From NCBI RefSeq assembly GCF_027596085.1, contig NC_072453.1:3183448-3247447 (forward strand): a stretch of 64,000 bases of DNA, given 5' to 3'. Below are positions 26,122-37,086 of this stretch, one piece after another; position 1 is the stretch's first letter; the number at the start of each line of letters is the position of its first letter. The DNA comes from Anoplopoma fimbria (taxonomy: Eukaryota; Chordata; Actinopteri; Perciformes; Anoplopomatidae). The notes below the pieces were generated by a model. It was not told the DNA's origin and did not search any database. It was given only the letters and a program-made list of their open reading frames with translations. A program made the translations under genes and the position numbers.

Positions 26122-26620
26122 CTAAAAAGCTGAATATATAGTTGAAGTGGCAGTCAAAAAACAAATCCTAGAAACATTGAAACGGCGTTGTTGAAAGGAG
26201 ATGAAGTTTAAGTTTAGGCCACTGAATGAAGTTGAAATACCTATTGAAAAGCCCAAGTGTAGGCGATACATTGAAATGTAGGTTGAAGAGGAAAGTCCTA
26301 AAAGAAAATAGTGCCTGTTCAGAGTATACACTGAAATGTGTCGACCTAAAAGGGTTTGAAGTGTTAACATTGAAGGGAGTAATGTTTCTAAAATGAATGG
26401 AGACGTATGTAACCAAAATGTCAGTTTACTTATCACTGGTGAAAGCCCTTGAATTGTCATTTGAATGGTAAGCGATGGAAACAGTTGAAGAGCAATATAT
26501 GAAATCACTTAAAGAGGAGCAAAAGACAAATGCAAGTTATAGAAAATAAGTTGGAATTTCAAGTGGAAAGTGGAAGGACTGAAGGCAGTTCAAGTGTGCA
26601 ATTGGGGTTTTTGATATGAC
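26122..26620. repeat. Degenerate minisatellite on a YTGAA core
   Basis: Some fifteen 'gttgaa', 'attgaa', 'actgaa' or 'tttgaa' cores recur at roughly 15-40 base intervals, with 'cagttgaag', 'agtggaaag' and 'ctgaaggcag' flanks. A 128-codon minus frame across it exists only because the repeat avoids stops in that frame. Confidence 0.6.
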
Positions 26621-27339
26621 TTTTTGAGATCATGAACGATTAAATGTCTCCATGATCTGCCTTTACAGAGAGAATGTTGGTATCATGCTATGTGCTAGTG
26701 TGCTAAAGTGCTAGTGCACATTCTATCAGTTGCAGTTCTATGGCTCCAGGTTTAACCCTGCATACAATGGTGCAGTGCCTTATAAAAATCTCCCCAAACA
26801 CAATCAACCTTTTCTCTCTACTTTAAGCAGGCACAATTGGGGCCGAGGGAGGATTATAGATTGAACACCATTTCACACATGGAGCGGTGGAGAGACAGGG
26901 GAAGTAAAGAATACTTAGTCAGTACCAGTTGGTAGTGAACAACACGGTAACATGCAGGCAAATTTGGTGATTTTTACTTTTAGCTGAGCTACTTTAGAGA
27001 ATATTCAGTTAAAAGGGATCAGTGATGCTGTTTTTGCCCTCATTCATCTCTGTGAAATTAGCTGAGAGTGATGTAATAAAGCCGTGGTGCGTTTCATGTG
27101 GATTGAATTGAATTAATTAATGAATCTGTAATCTTTTCACGTCATTTCTTTTTGAAACTGAAATGGAATACAACTACCTTTGTTTTTGTATCCTAATTAC
27201 GTCACACTGTTTCAAGTATTGCGCCTCGTGGCGTGTCGGGCCAGTTTGTAGCTTCATGTAACTGGCTCCCACTGAAAATGACTTGTAGTTTGTTACTTTG
27301 CCGCTCATACTGTGAACACAAGCAGACAAAATAACAGTT
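26621..27339. other. Unassigned non-coding sequence
   Basis: No gene or repeat recognised. It separates two blocks of the same degenerate minisatellite. Confidence 0.45.
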
Positions 27340-27440
27340 GAAGCCAAAGGTCTGAAAGCAGTTGAACTGTCAGTTGAGGAATAAAAATCAGTTCAAGCGT
27401 CAATTGACATGTAAAGTGGGAAGTGATGAAAGCACCAGGT
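27340..27440. repeat. Second block of the YTGAA minisatellite
   Basis: 'cagttgaagccaaaggtctg', 'gcagttgaactgtcagttga' and 'cagttcaagcgtcaattgac' repeat the motif of 26122-26620, so this is the same family. Confidence 0.55.
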
Positions 27441-28564
27441 ATAAAAAGAATGAATTTGTATGATTAAAAGGTCCAAAGATGGATGGAATATTTGAAATAT
27501 TTGTTGTACTAGTTATAAGCTATGGTAAGGTAAGCTTTTTTTTATCATTTATATTGATAATAATTAGAAAGGTAAGCAAATCTGTTTCTTTAAATGTTTT
27601 TTTGTTTACTTTGCAAGTCCCAATAAGGGTGTGCCATCGCTCTCGAACCTACTTCAAACCATCACAAGCACACACACGCACAAAGTGTCGGCCTTTTTTT
27701 AACTACCCGCTGCTGTTTTCCTGCTGTGCTCAACGTCATTTGAAATAACCAATACATCCAATAAAACCCAGAAGCAGTAGCCTGCTCAGGTTTACACAAA
27801 TAATTAGCTGCAGGCAGACACAATTTTATGCTGTGAGAAATATGATCTGCCAGAGTGAACGATAGAAACCAGTGACCTCACATTGTGGAATTTCTCATAA
27901 GCGGTGGTAAACAACTAATGATCTATGTCTTTTAAAATGGGATTAGCAACCTCCTATGAAACATGTCTGTCTCTAAATCCTCTTCCTCTACTCTTACCTT
28001 AAATTCCGCCTCTTTTACCCCAAACAAATGCCCTAAAACATGTAAGCACTATGTTTTTCTGCAGCAAAACCAGATTTTATTTTTAACAGGGCTCGGTGCT
28101 GTTTACCTCCAGGGTCTGCGGTCCCTACTGACAGCTTTACAGGCAGCTGATTGGAGGTGCCATGCCAACACAACAAGGGAGGCCTGCACCCACAGTGGCT
28201 GTTCATGAAGGTTCACACATTTACCCTGAAAAAAGCATCATAATACAATTTCTTCTGGGACACAGCTGGACCGAATGATCCTAAAGTTGCAAAATTATGT
28301 GCAAATTTGAATGCGTTAAAAATACTCTTTGTGTTTTATGAGCTTGTGGAACTTTACAGAACTGTGTAAGCCAGCAGAAATGTTCTTGGCTGTTGAATGG
28401 TTGGGAGGACTTTAAGGCATACACAAGTGTCAGTCAACATGAATGTTCCCGTCGGGTTCTAGGACACAAGTTGTTCCTCTCAACACAACATGGAAAGAGT
28501 AATATCATTGTCTTTGTACTATTATGAATAGCGTCATCCAGTCTCTGGATAGGATTACATTTTT
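27441..28564. other. Unassigned non-coding sequence
   Basis: Nothing recognisable. The frame at 27963-28208 has no domain. Confidence 0.45.
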
Positions 28565-28694
28565 TGCTGTAGTTGAAACATTTTAAACTAAAATTTCCAT
28601 TTCAATCAAATCACATCTGCCCCATTGACCTTGTATGCAGTTGCCGCTGTAATTAATTTGTTTTGTTTAAAAGATATTTGCCTGATTGCTTGTT
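28565..28694 (+). repeat. 130-bp dispersed repeat, copy 1
   Basis: Nearly identical to the reverse complement of 32710-32838, with about two substitutions and one indel. It starts 'tgctgtagttgaaac' and ends 'cctgattgcttgtt'. It abuts the left end of the next MITE. Class unknown. Confidence 0.85.
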
Positions 28695-28700
28695 GTAGGC

Positions 28701-29139
28701 TTGAAGGCACAATGAGTAGGCCTTTCGTAAAAAACGATCTAAAGACTCAAAAATACAAAAATAATGCCTCCTTATCATCAATTACAAATCATTGGAAATT
28801 AATGGTGGGGCCTCTACCTTTATAAACCCTGCCCTCTGCCTTTATTTTTCTTATTTTGCTGATTTAGGGACGTTTCTGGGCATCATCCTCCATAAAAACG
28901 TATTGACCTGAAGCCAAAACGTAAGCACCCATCAAAGAGAAAGCTGCAAAAATGGAAAACACAGTGCCGAAAAATTGCAAATATGACGACAAGCGGACAA
29001 AGCTCGTTCAAAAAATAGATGAATTTGGACCTGGCTTTCACCCAATGGCAAGCACCATAGCCCTCGTTGAGCCAGGGGGGAGGGGCCAAGTTGTTGTTTA
29101 CAAACCGCAAGTGACAAACCCTACTCACTGTGCCTTTAA
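28701..29139. mobile_element. TTAA-flanked MITE, complete
   Basis: The left end TTGA (decayed TTAA) is followed by AGGCACAATGAGTAGG. The right end, reversed, is TTAA followed by AGGCACAGTGAGTAGG, so 15 of 16 terminal bases match. The 439-bp interior encodes no transposase. Frames at 28952-29164 and 28883-29128 overlap on opposite strands and are not genes. piggyBac-type origin is inferred from TTAA. Confidence 0.8.
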
Positions 29140-29261
29140 GAAAGGGTCTCCCAGTAATTTATAGTGACCTGCATCCATTGATAACCTGGCTGGGTTCGTC
29201 AGGGCTCATACAAAACAGGGGAAAACAAGAGTGTTAAAATGACGCTGCAAATCCATACAGG

Positions 29262-29295
<34 letters not shown>
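29262..29295. repeat. (CA)n microsatellite, about 17 units
   Basis: A perfect CA run, directly visible. Confidence 0.98.
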
Positions 29296-29298
<3 letters not shown>

Positions 29299-30119
29299 TA
29301 CCCACAAAGATAAACACAGGAGCACACTTATTGGAAAAATAGCACATGTGACATCACCGTCACATTACCTTCCATTGACATGCCCATATTTATGCACGGA
29401 CGACTGCTGCGTGCCACCAGGACATAAACACACACTTTTATGTGCCACACCCTTACACGCGCCCTCATACACCCTCACACACACACCCCAAAAAAGCTCC
29501 ACCCCACACACACCCATGACACCACCTATGTACCCACCCAGCGCCACAAACATAGTCACCATGTCTTTTCCAGAAGTCTACCCCTCCTTTTCACACAACA
29601 CACACACACACACACACCTACAAACTGCCGAACAAACACATAGCAACCCAAACACTAGTGTGTGTGTGTGTGTGTGTGTCTTTGTAGTGGAAACTTTCCC
29701 TGGTCCAGAGGTGTCACCTTCCAGACTGACGTCACACGTTTGCTCTCCTGACATTTACCGGAGGTTTCCTACTTGTTTCTGGTCCTTCCCCCCCTCCTCT
29801 CCCTCTTTCTGTGAGAATATAGACGTTGGTATTGTCTTTGGTCAATGTTCCGCTGTGGTGCTCCATGTCAACAAGTTAGCAGGTACTGTTGAGTGATGGG
29901 AGGTGATTCACATGCTCTCACATGTCAGAGCATTACATATTCTCAACTTTATAATGAGTATGGGTTTCCTGTATTACAGCTTGTATATTGGTAAACTCAA
30001 AATAACCCTGCCGCTCACAAATACATTATTTCTCATCTAAAATAGCTCTAAAATAAACCTTAATGGCCATATTAGAAAATAATCTCAACACATTTGTTAG
30101 ATTTTTAAATAAGAATGTG
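29296..30119. other. CA-rich low-complexity and unassigned sequence
   Basis: The 182-codon frame at 29348-29896 is a Thr/His/Pro-rich translation of CA-rich DNA followed by GT-rich DNA, so it is not credible. A CA block (29599-29617) faces a GT block (29658-29679). Confidence 0.6.
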
Positions 30120-30774
30120 TATGTTTTGCAAATTTTTATACAGTTTAGTATTTTGGGAAATACACGTCTCATCTTTACAGTGTTGGATGGGAAGATTGAT
30201 ATTAGCCTTGTGTCAGTGTGTTTAAAAAGGGGAGCCAAGAGCCAAAGTTAGCCAAGCTTAGCATAAACTCTGGAGGAAACGGCTGACAATGTCCAAATTG
30301 GGAAAAAAAAAAGAAATGCCAACAAGTTCCTCTGAAACTCACTGATTCAAATGTTATATCACATTTGTTTGATCTGTCATGTGCTACTGAGTACTGAGTG
30401 GAATGGTAAGCCGCTGTTCTTCAAGTATTAGAATACAGACAATTACCTCCCCTAAAGCTGCAAATTGTAGTTTTTGCATTTCTGGTCATGTATGTATTAA
30501 ACAAACCAGCTATAACCTGCTTATAGTGAGAATTAGAGGGTGTGTTTCTTTACTAGGGGGGCTAGGCTAGCTGTTTCCTATGCTTCCAGTCTATATAATA
30601 AGCTAAGCTCACCACACCCTGACTCCACCTCCATACTCAACACACAGAGATCAGTATAAATATCGATCTGTTTAGCTAACTTTTGTAAAAAAAAAAGCGA
30701 ATAAGCATATTTGTATGAGCAACCCTCGAAGCCATTCACAGTTCTAAACATTCATTGCATGATGGCCCTTTTAA
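30120..30774. mobile_element. TTAA MITE of the 'gggaaatacgcttattcgc' type
   Basis: The left part has 'ttttgggaaatac', then 'gccaagcttagcataaactc' and 'ggaaacggctgacaatgtcc'. The right part has 'aagcgaataagcatatttg' and ends near TTAA at 30771. I recall this as one of the commonest percomorph MITEs, with long inverted ends. The left boundary is diverged. Confidence 0.65.
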
Positions 30775-30799
30775 AAATCATCTGACATCAAGAAAAGAT

Positions 30800-31621
30800 T
30801 CAGACATGCAGCATTCAAGTACAATTTTGAGATACTTGTACTCTACTTGAGTATTTCCATTTTATAATAACAATAACTTTATTTATATAGCACCTTTAAA
30901 AACAGAGTTTACAAAGTGCTTTGACAGACAAGGCAGCAAAAGCAAGACAATTAAACAAAAGAAAGCTTAGACAAATTAAGTTAAGACTTACACCCTGATA
31001 AAGATAAAACAGTACAATAGATGAAACAATAATAACAATTGACAGGATAAAACTAAACTAAGAAATAAAATGAAATAACAAGTGAGAATCAAGTAAACCA
31101 ATAGTAAAACCAATAATAAAACAAAACATTAAAGGGACGACATCACATAAAAGCCATTTATGCTACTTTCACTACATTTTGGATGCAATATCTACTTCAC
31201 TAAAATAATTTGATAGCTTTAGTTACTAGTTACTTTTCTGATTCAGATTGATACAAAATATAAATCAACCAAGACATTATGATGTATTATCAAATGTTAC
31301 ACTTACAAGCAGTATATGAAGGAATTCAAATTAGCTCCACTTTCACCTGCTGCAAAATTAAAGTTATTAAATATAAATTAAATAACAAATATTTACAAAT
31401 ACAATAATGCATCACAAATTCTAATTCAGTTATATAAAAAATATGGATTTAGATTGAGCCACTAAAGGTGGGTCTTTAAACTTTATTTAAAACTGTCAGT
31501 GGTGGAACAGGACCTATAAGTATTAGTGTGCATGCAGAACTTTGACTTGTAACCAAGTATTTGTACACTGTAGTATTGTTGCTTTTACTTAAGTTAAAGA
31601 TCTCAGTACATCCAGCACTGC
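30800..31621. mobile_element. hAT-like element, interrupted by a LINE insertion
   Basis: The left part has 'aagtacaattttgagatact' and 'acttgagtatttccat'. The right part has 'gctttagttactagttactt', 'acttgtaaccaagtattt' and 'cttttacttaagttaaagat', then terminal 'ccagcactg'. The two parts join perfectly if 30866-31153 is removed. It is of the Tol2/hAT-like non-autonomous class and has no transposase. Confidence 0.7.
30866..31153 (-). mobile_element. LINE 3' fragment nested in the hAT-like element
   Basis: Read on the minus strand it ends '...gtgctatataaataaagtta' plus a TTATT tail, a typical fish LINE 3' end. It is flanked by CCATTTTAT (30857-30865) and CCATTTAT (31154-31161), a target duplication with one base lost. 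It is a 5'-truncated copy of 288 bp. Confidence 0.75.
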
Positions 31622-31768
31622 CTCTGGGAAATGAAGTGCTGAACCACCATAGCAATAAGCTCTTCTCTTAGCATCAAACATTCAGTTGCATGAAGATAGA
31701 CCCACATTGGCCCGGGTGCTGGGTCACTTTACACACTTTAGATGAACAGCTAGTCCACATAAACCCTG

Positions 31769-31770
<2 letters not shown>

Positions 31771-31826
<56 letters not shown>
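31771..31826. repeat. (TC)n microsatellite, about 28 units
   Basis: A perfect TC run. It makes a Ser-Leu frame that is not a protein. Confidence 0.99.
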
Positions 31827-31828
<2 letters not shown>

Positions 31829-32709
31829 ACCAGTTTTATTGGCATCCTGCTTTTCGGCCCAACTGCTGCACGTTTTTTGTTTTTTTGTTTTTTTTAAGTG
31901 CGGTCAGCAGAGTTCACAATAAAGTAGGAACATGTGTACGGACAAACACTCCTCGCGCCCGCTGCTACCGTTGCTACAAACTCACACCAACTAATTAAAT
32001 TCAAAACGTCAAGTTGGATTATTGTCCAGAAAGTTTTACTGCACAGTAAATGTTTTCTCCGCTTTCGGAATATTTCACAGAGCAAATGTGTTTTGGTTTA
32101 ACTGCTTTTCACTGACAGCAAAAAGACGATTTGAAGGAAATCCCTCTGTGTCTTTATTACTTTAACATTTCCACTTTTTCTCCTATGTAACAGATCTGTC
32201 CCTGATTGTTGTCCCCTTACCCACCTCTTCTCCTTACCTCTGCCTCATCCCTCTTTAAGTCTCGTCTGCTTCGTCTCTGATCCTTTAACTTTCTTTATTC
32301 CTCTTGTCCATGTCCTCCTTGTTTCCTCCCCTCCTCCCCCCTTCTTTTGGTCATTTTCATCATGTCTCCCCAATCAGCCTCAGGTCTGGTTTAGCGCTGA
32401 AATCAACCCTGTGATTTAGAGTGACACTGTTAATCAGGGTTCAGTTAAACTTGGACATGGCTGTTCTCAGAGTGTGCATTATAATGAATGTGATGTGGTG
32501 TGTGTTTCTGTGTGTGTGTTCAACAAGGAAAACAACTCTTCTGTCAGCTGGCCAACATGGCTGGTGCCACTGTCACTCTTTTGTCAGCCAAGTAGATATT
32601 TAATATAGAACACCTTCCATAACGGTTGGTTTCCTGCCAAAATGACTGTTGTTGTGGAACATACCGATCACAAACAGTGTTGGTGCGTATTGTTCCCCCT
32701 TTTGAGGGA
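31827..32709. other. Unassigned non-coding sequence
   Basis: Nothing gene-like. 32600-32709 may belong to the same dispersed repeat as the block that follows, since a minus frame continues through both. Confidence 0.4.
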
Positions 32710-32838
32710 AACAAGCAATCAGGCAAATATCTTTTAAACAAAACAAATGAATTACAGCAGCAACTGCATACAAGGTCAATGGGCAGATGTGATTTGATTG
32801 AAATGGAAATTTTAGTTTAAAATGTTTCAACTACAGCA
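32710..32838 (-). repeat. 130-bp dispersed repeat, copy 2 (inverted)
   Basis: The reverse complement of 28565-28694, about 97% identical by eye. Here it continues on the minus strand into 'tccctcaaaagggggaacaa', which copy 1 lacks. Confidence 0.85.
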
Positions 32839-35800
32839 ATGTGAGTTGCTAATAGTATGAACTTTGGGTGTGTTTGTGTGGGTTTTTTATGTTTTGATAG
32901 CTTATATTCGGAGCTGACCTTCCATTAATTTTAACATGATTATTATGACATATTTAGCAGGTATTCGGTTAACCATAGGACACTAAAAAGGCATTGAAAA
33001 TCAACTAATGGCATATTTTTACTAGATAGCAAGAGCAATGATAGGTCATTCTATTTTTCATTAAGAATGTGCCCATACTCTCCTCAACAGCTTTGCAAGT
33101 GAAAGCATCGCTCACTGCCTTGATGTTCTCTGAGGTTGTCAACCCAAATTTAGCCATCAGATATGCTGCCCTTTCTAAGTCACAGTCCTGTGACATCCAG
33201 ACAGACAGTAGATGGAGTTTTATTCAAGATTCTTTGACTGCAAAGGAGAATGGACCCTGTCTTTCTGTATAAAAATGTAATAATTGAAAAGTTACATATA
33301 TACATATAACCGTGTGGTCATTTCAGAGACTGCTCTGAGTAGCTCTAACAGTGTTGTTCCTTTATTTCTTTGTCTTCTGTCTTGTTTGCAAGGTGATATG
33401 GTGGTTCACTTTTACACTGTGACCTGTAGGTGTTAGCTTTTATTAAAAAAAAAGTAGCCCATTTTTTCTCTGCTCAATCAGTGGGACATCTTGGATATAT
33501 CATACTTTAAAAATCATATTGTAGCACCTTCTGTCTACTTCTTTCTGAAATCACTTTTTCTCTAAAACAAAAAATAGATACAATTTATTCATGGGGTGTG
33601 TTTAGGGACAGTTTGGGCTCCATGGTAGCTCTGACAGCTTGGCAGAGTAGCAACAGGGTGTGCTGCTTAGAGAAGGGTCCTTTATATTGCATTATAGCAA
33701 CAAATGTTTCAATTATATTGTCTTCCCTATTTGTATAGATAGTGGTAGGCTAAATTACAGAAACATCTCTCAGTATAATGAGGCATCTCAAGGTGTTCAC
33801 CTTGAACACCTAGAGATTTTCATAAGATTTAACTTTTATTGTTTTTCTAAAGTGACATTGACATTAAATTATTCTAATGAATAAATATATGAATAACAAT
33901 TAACGTTTGATGAACGTGACCCTGCCATGCATGCACCAGACCTCTCGTGCTCTGGTTCAGCAGTGGGGTAAAGGTAAGCTTTATTACAGCTTTCCACCGC
34001 AAGCCAGACAGAAGCCTTAACTCCCCCAGCCTTAAAAATAATCAGCCAAGGACTGAGTGCTGTCCTACAAAAATAAAACTACAAAAAAAAAAGGAGCGGT
34101 TTGGCTTTTACCCAGCCGGACCCCTGGGCCGAGCTGTTAGACACAAGCGCTGTAAACGTTCAGCACCTGATCATTTGTGTGTTTTGGACTTCCACATCCC
34201 TCCCCATTGTTATGGCAGGACAGAGGGAGGGATGGGGTGAGAGGGGGAGAAAAAAGCCCACCAGAGTCGTCGCTCGTAACCCCGGGGCAGGCGGATGCGT
34301 GACGTGATTGACAAGGCTGATTCTCCCTTAGTATACTGCTGCGGGTTTTTTAAAACTCTGGTCGCAAGTTGACATTTATTTAGACAAGGCTCCTTCTGGG
34401 CAGCCGAGCAGCCGCAGAAACCAGAAGATGTCTGAAGGAGACAAGTATTAAATGTTGTGTGTCTGTGTGTGTGTATATTTTGTCTGACAGGCGAATGTTT
34501 AAAGCCAGTTGTTCTATACTAGCCAACATACCTAATTCGCTACGTAGCACCTTCTACCTTCTCTGTTATGGGAGGAGGGCAGGGAAAGGGGGAGAGCACG
34601 GGGAGGGTATTCAATTTTTGGGGGAAAGCAGGAAAGGGCCCTTAGTTTTCCAACTTAGACTTCATTTTATAAAAAGAAAAAAGAAAACAACGGTGAAAAT
34701 CAATAGTGGAAAGGTCAAAAGGATGAGCGTGGGTCAGTTGTGAGAAACAGAATAGATGTGCATTCTACAAGACGGGCAGTTTTGTTCTGAAAAGTAGCAA
34801 AAATATATATATTTTTATTCCACACATTCTTCTTCCTTGTCAAAAGCTCTATATTACTAGCACCTATAATACTCAATTCACCTCAACCGTGACAATTGAG
34901 TGGGAGATTTGACTGTTTTCGACAGAGTGACGTTGCTTATATTGTTAAATTTGGGTGATATGTGAAAATGACTAAAGTCTAAATTAAAATATAGTCTTTA
35001 CCTCCGAAGTAATTTTCATTCAGCCCCTTATAGAGCGAAGCAGCACCAAGAGATGGCCATGGTAGATTAGAAACCAGTGAACATCAACTGATACTTCTGG
35101 TTTTGGGTCTGGGTGTGATGATGTCTGTGTGTGTGTGTGTTTGTGTATGCCTTGGACACAGATGAAAAGTAAACTCAGATGTAATAAGCTAGCTGCAAGA
35201 GAGTCTTAAAGTCTTTGGTAGAAAAGCCGGGGTCTCGTTTCAAAGTGCAAAATCTGCTGTAAGCCCCCGCAGACGCAGACTAAACACAGCAGCGGCCCTA
35301 TTGTTGTTCTGCACTGTTGTAGCCCTCCTCGGAGATTTAGCAGGAGCCGTAGACCTCCGCCCGCTGCGACAGGGCAGCCAATAGCCACGCTGCTTACTAA
35401 TGACCCGGCCACCGGGGTCACACCACAGCCAGATCGTGCGCATTTATACAGCGCTAGATTGGAAAAATTATGGGATTTGGGGTTTGTTTTTTAGACCGTT
35501 TTCAGGTATGCCGGTGAGACAAATCCTGACAAGTTTCAATTGCTTTCCCGGCACAAATACAAAGTAGAGGCAGGAATATGGCACGTTTTTTCTTTTATGG
35601 CAGGACGGCAGTTGGTGATAATCGATTCAGCATGTTCATCATTTCTAACCATTGTATTTTAAGTCCTGGACAAAATGTTTCACATGTCACTTTTCTTTTT
35701 CTTTTCCAACTAATACATGACTAGTCACTCCATCTTCAAAAAAGCAATTTCACATCAGTTTCCGTCACGTGCCGTTCTGTGGTTTGAAGACCGTGTATAC

Positions 35801-36567
35801 ACAAAGTTACGGGAAAGGAAAAGGAGAGAGAGTTTACTGGAAGAGGAGGCCCATTACTGAAAGCATGGAGTTGGATCAGTGGAAAGGTTGAAGGTCAAAC
35901 TAACCCTACGCATTTGTTCCGTCCATTACGGCGGATGTATGGGCTTGTTGCACATGCATTTAGACTTGCATGCATTTTGTGTATATTTTCGGCGTGTGTG
36001 CGTGTGTGCATGTCGTCTCTTACTGGCTCTGGGTTTCATCGCCGTCTCCCACTGACATCTCTGAATCATGTAATCTTTGTTAACTCAGTGATTGCCTATC
36101 ATTACGTGGAGGTCCGGTTTCAGTGACACCATTCAATCCCAGCGTCCAATCTGGGTGTTTACAACGCGTCAGCGCTGACTTCTCTTTTCCGTGCGCCAAG
36201 TCTGGGATGAAAATAAACATCTTCTTTTTAGTCAGAGCAGAAAGTAAGATTTACTTGTACTAGCAGAGGCAGATAGTGAACATGATATGGCTTTAATTTT
36301 TAGAGTGACTGGAAGGAAATGGTGAGGTTTGAGTTGGTGTTTTAAAGGGGCGACTGTGTCAATCGACCACAGGAACGGGGAGTCATTAGTGTGTCTGTGT
36401 GCGCATATGCTTGTACTGTATGTCCTTGTGTGACAAATCAGTCTATAAAAGCTCCTTATATTTATGGGGAACTGAGTTGACATGGAGGTAGTATCCAGGT
36501 TAATTTGCCTTAATTTGCTCCAATCATCATCCATAGAAGCCAAGGAGCTACATTTAAACTACAGACC
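32839..36567. other. Unassigned sequence, several complex patches
   Basis: No gene is supported. 33005-33196 (minus) is a 63-codon frame with protein-like composition but no family I recognise. 33786-33816 is a strong hairpin. 34080-34320 and 35200-35450 are GC-richer patches. The latter has a CCAAT motif ('cagccaatagc') and a SOX-like 'ctattgttgttc', so it could be regulatory. Confidence 0.35.
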
Positions 36568-37086
36568 TTAAAGCTGCAAAAATCAGTCAATCAGTCTATA
36601 CTAGAAGTAGGTTAAATGACTATGTGTGATGTGAAACAGGGATCTTGTAGTAGTGAACCCACTGAGAATGATCCCCACCTCTGCAGTAGCTGGCAGGACT
36701 ACTTCTCATTTTAAAATCTTTCGGTCCATTTTTGGGGGTTTGATGTCCTGCACATTCACTGTTTGGTTCACTCTCACTGCTCTCATGAACCACTATTAAT
36801 AAGTAAAAAATTCTGATATACCCACCATTAACTACCTTTCTTCACCGGAAAAAACAGATCAAGTTGCAGCTAGCCGCCGAGTGTAGCATTAAGAAACAAA
36901 AGAGCCAGATCATTTTTCTCAGGAGTTAATGAAGACCAAAAAAGGGCTAAAACTACTTTAGGTGGACACAGACGCAACAAAAAATGAATGGTAATATTGC
37001 TCTATGTCTATGCTAGATGTATACATAAACAATTGTTTGCTAACACGTTCACCAAATGGACTAAACATTAATTAATGCTGCTTTAA
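36568..37086 (+). mobile_element. TTAA MITE, family copy 1
   Basis: Flanked by TTAA (36568-36571 and 37083-37086) with short inverted ends (TTAAAGCTGCA against TTAAAGCAGCA). The interior has 'gagccagatcatttttctca' and 'tgtttgctaacac', shared with 55061-55612. No coding capacity; piggyBac-type by its TTAA target. Confidence 0.75.

Noticed and set aside
26122..26508. 128-codon minus-strand frame
   Set aside because: It runs entirely through a degenerate minisatellite that happens to lack stops in that frame.
29348..29896. 182-codon plus-strand frame
   Set aside because: Its sequence is a translation of CA-rich then GT-rich low-complexity DNA (Thr/His/Pro then Val/Cys). It has no domain or gene context.
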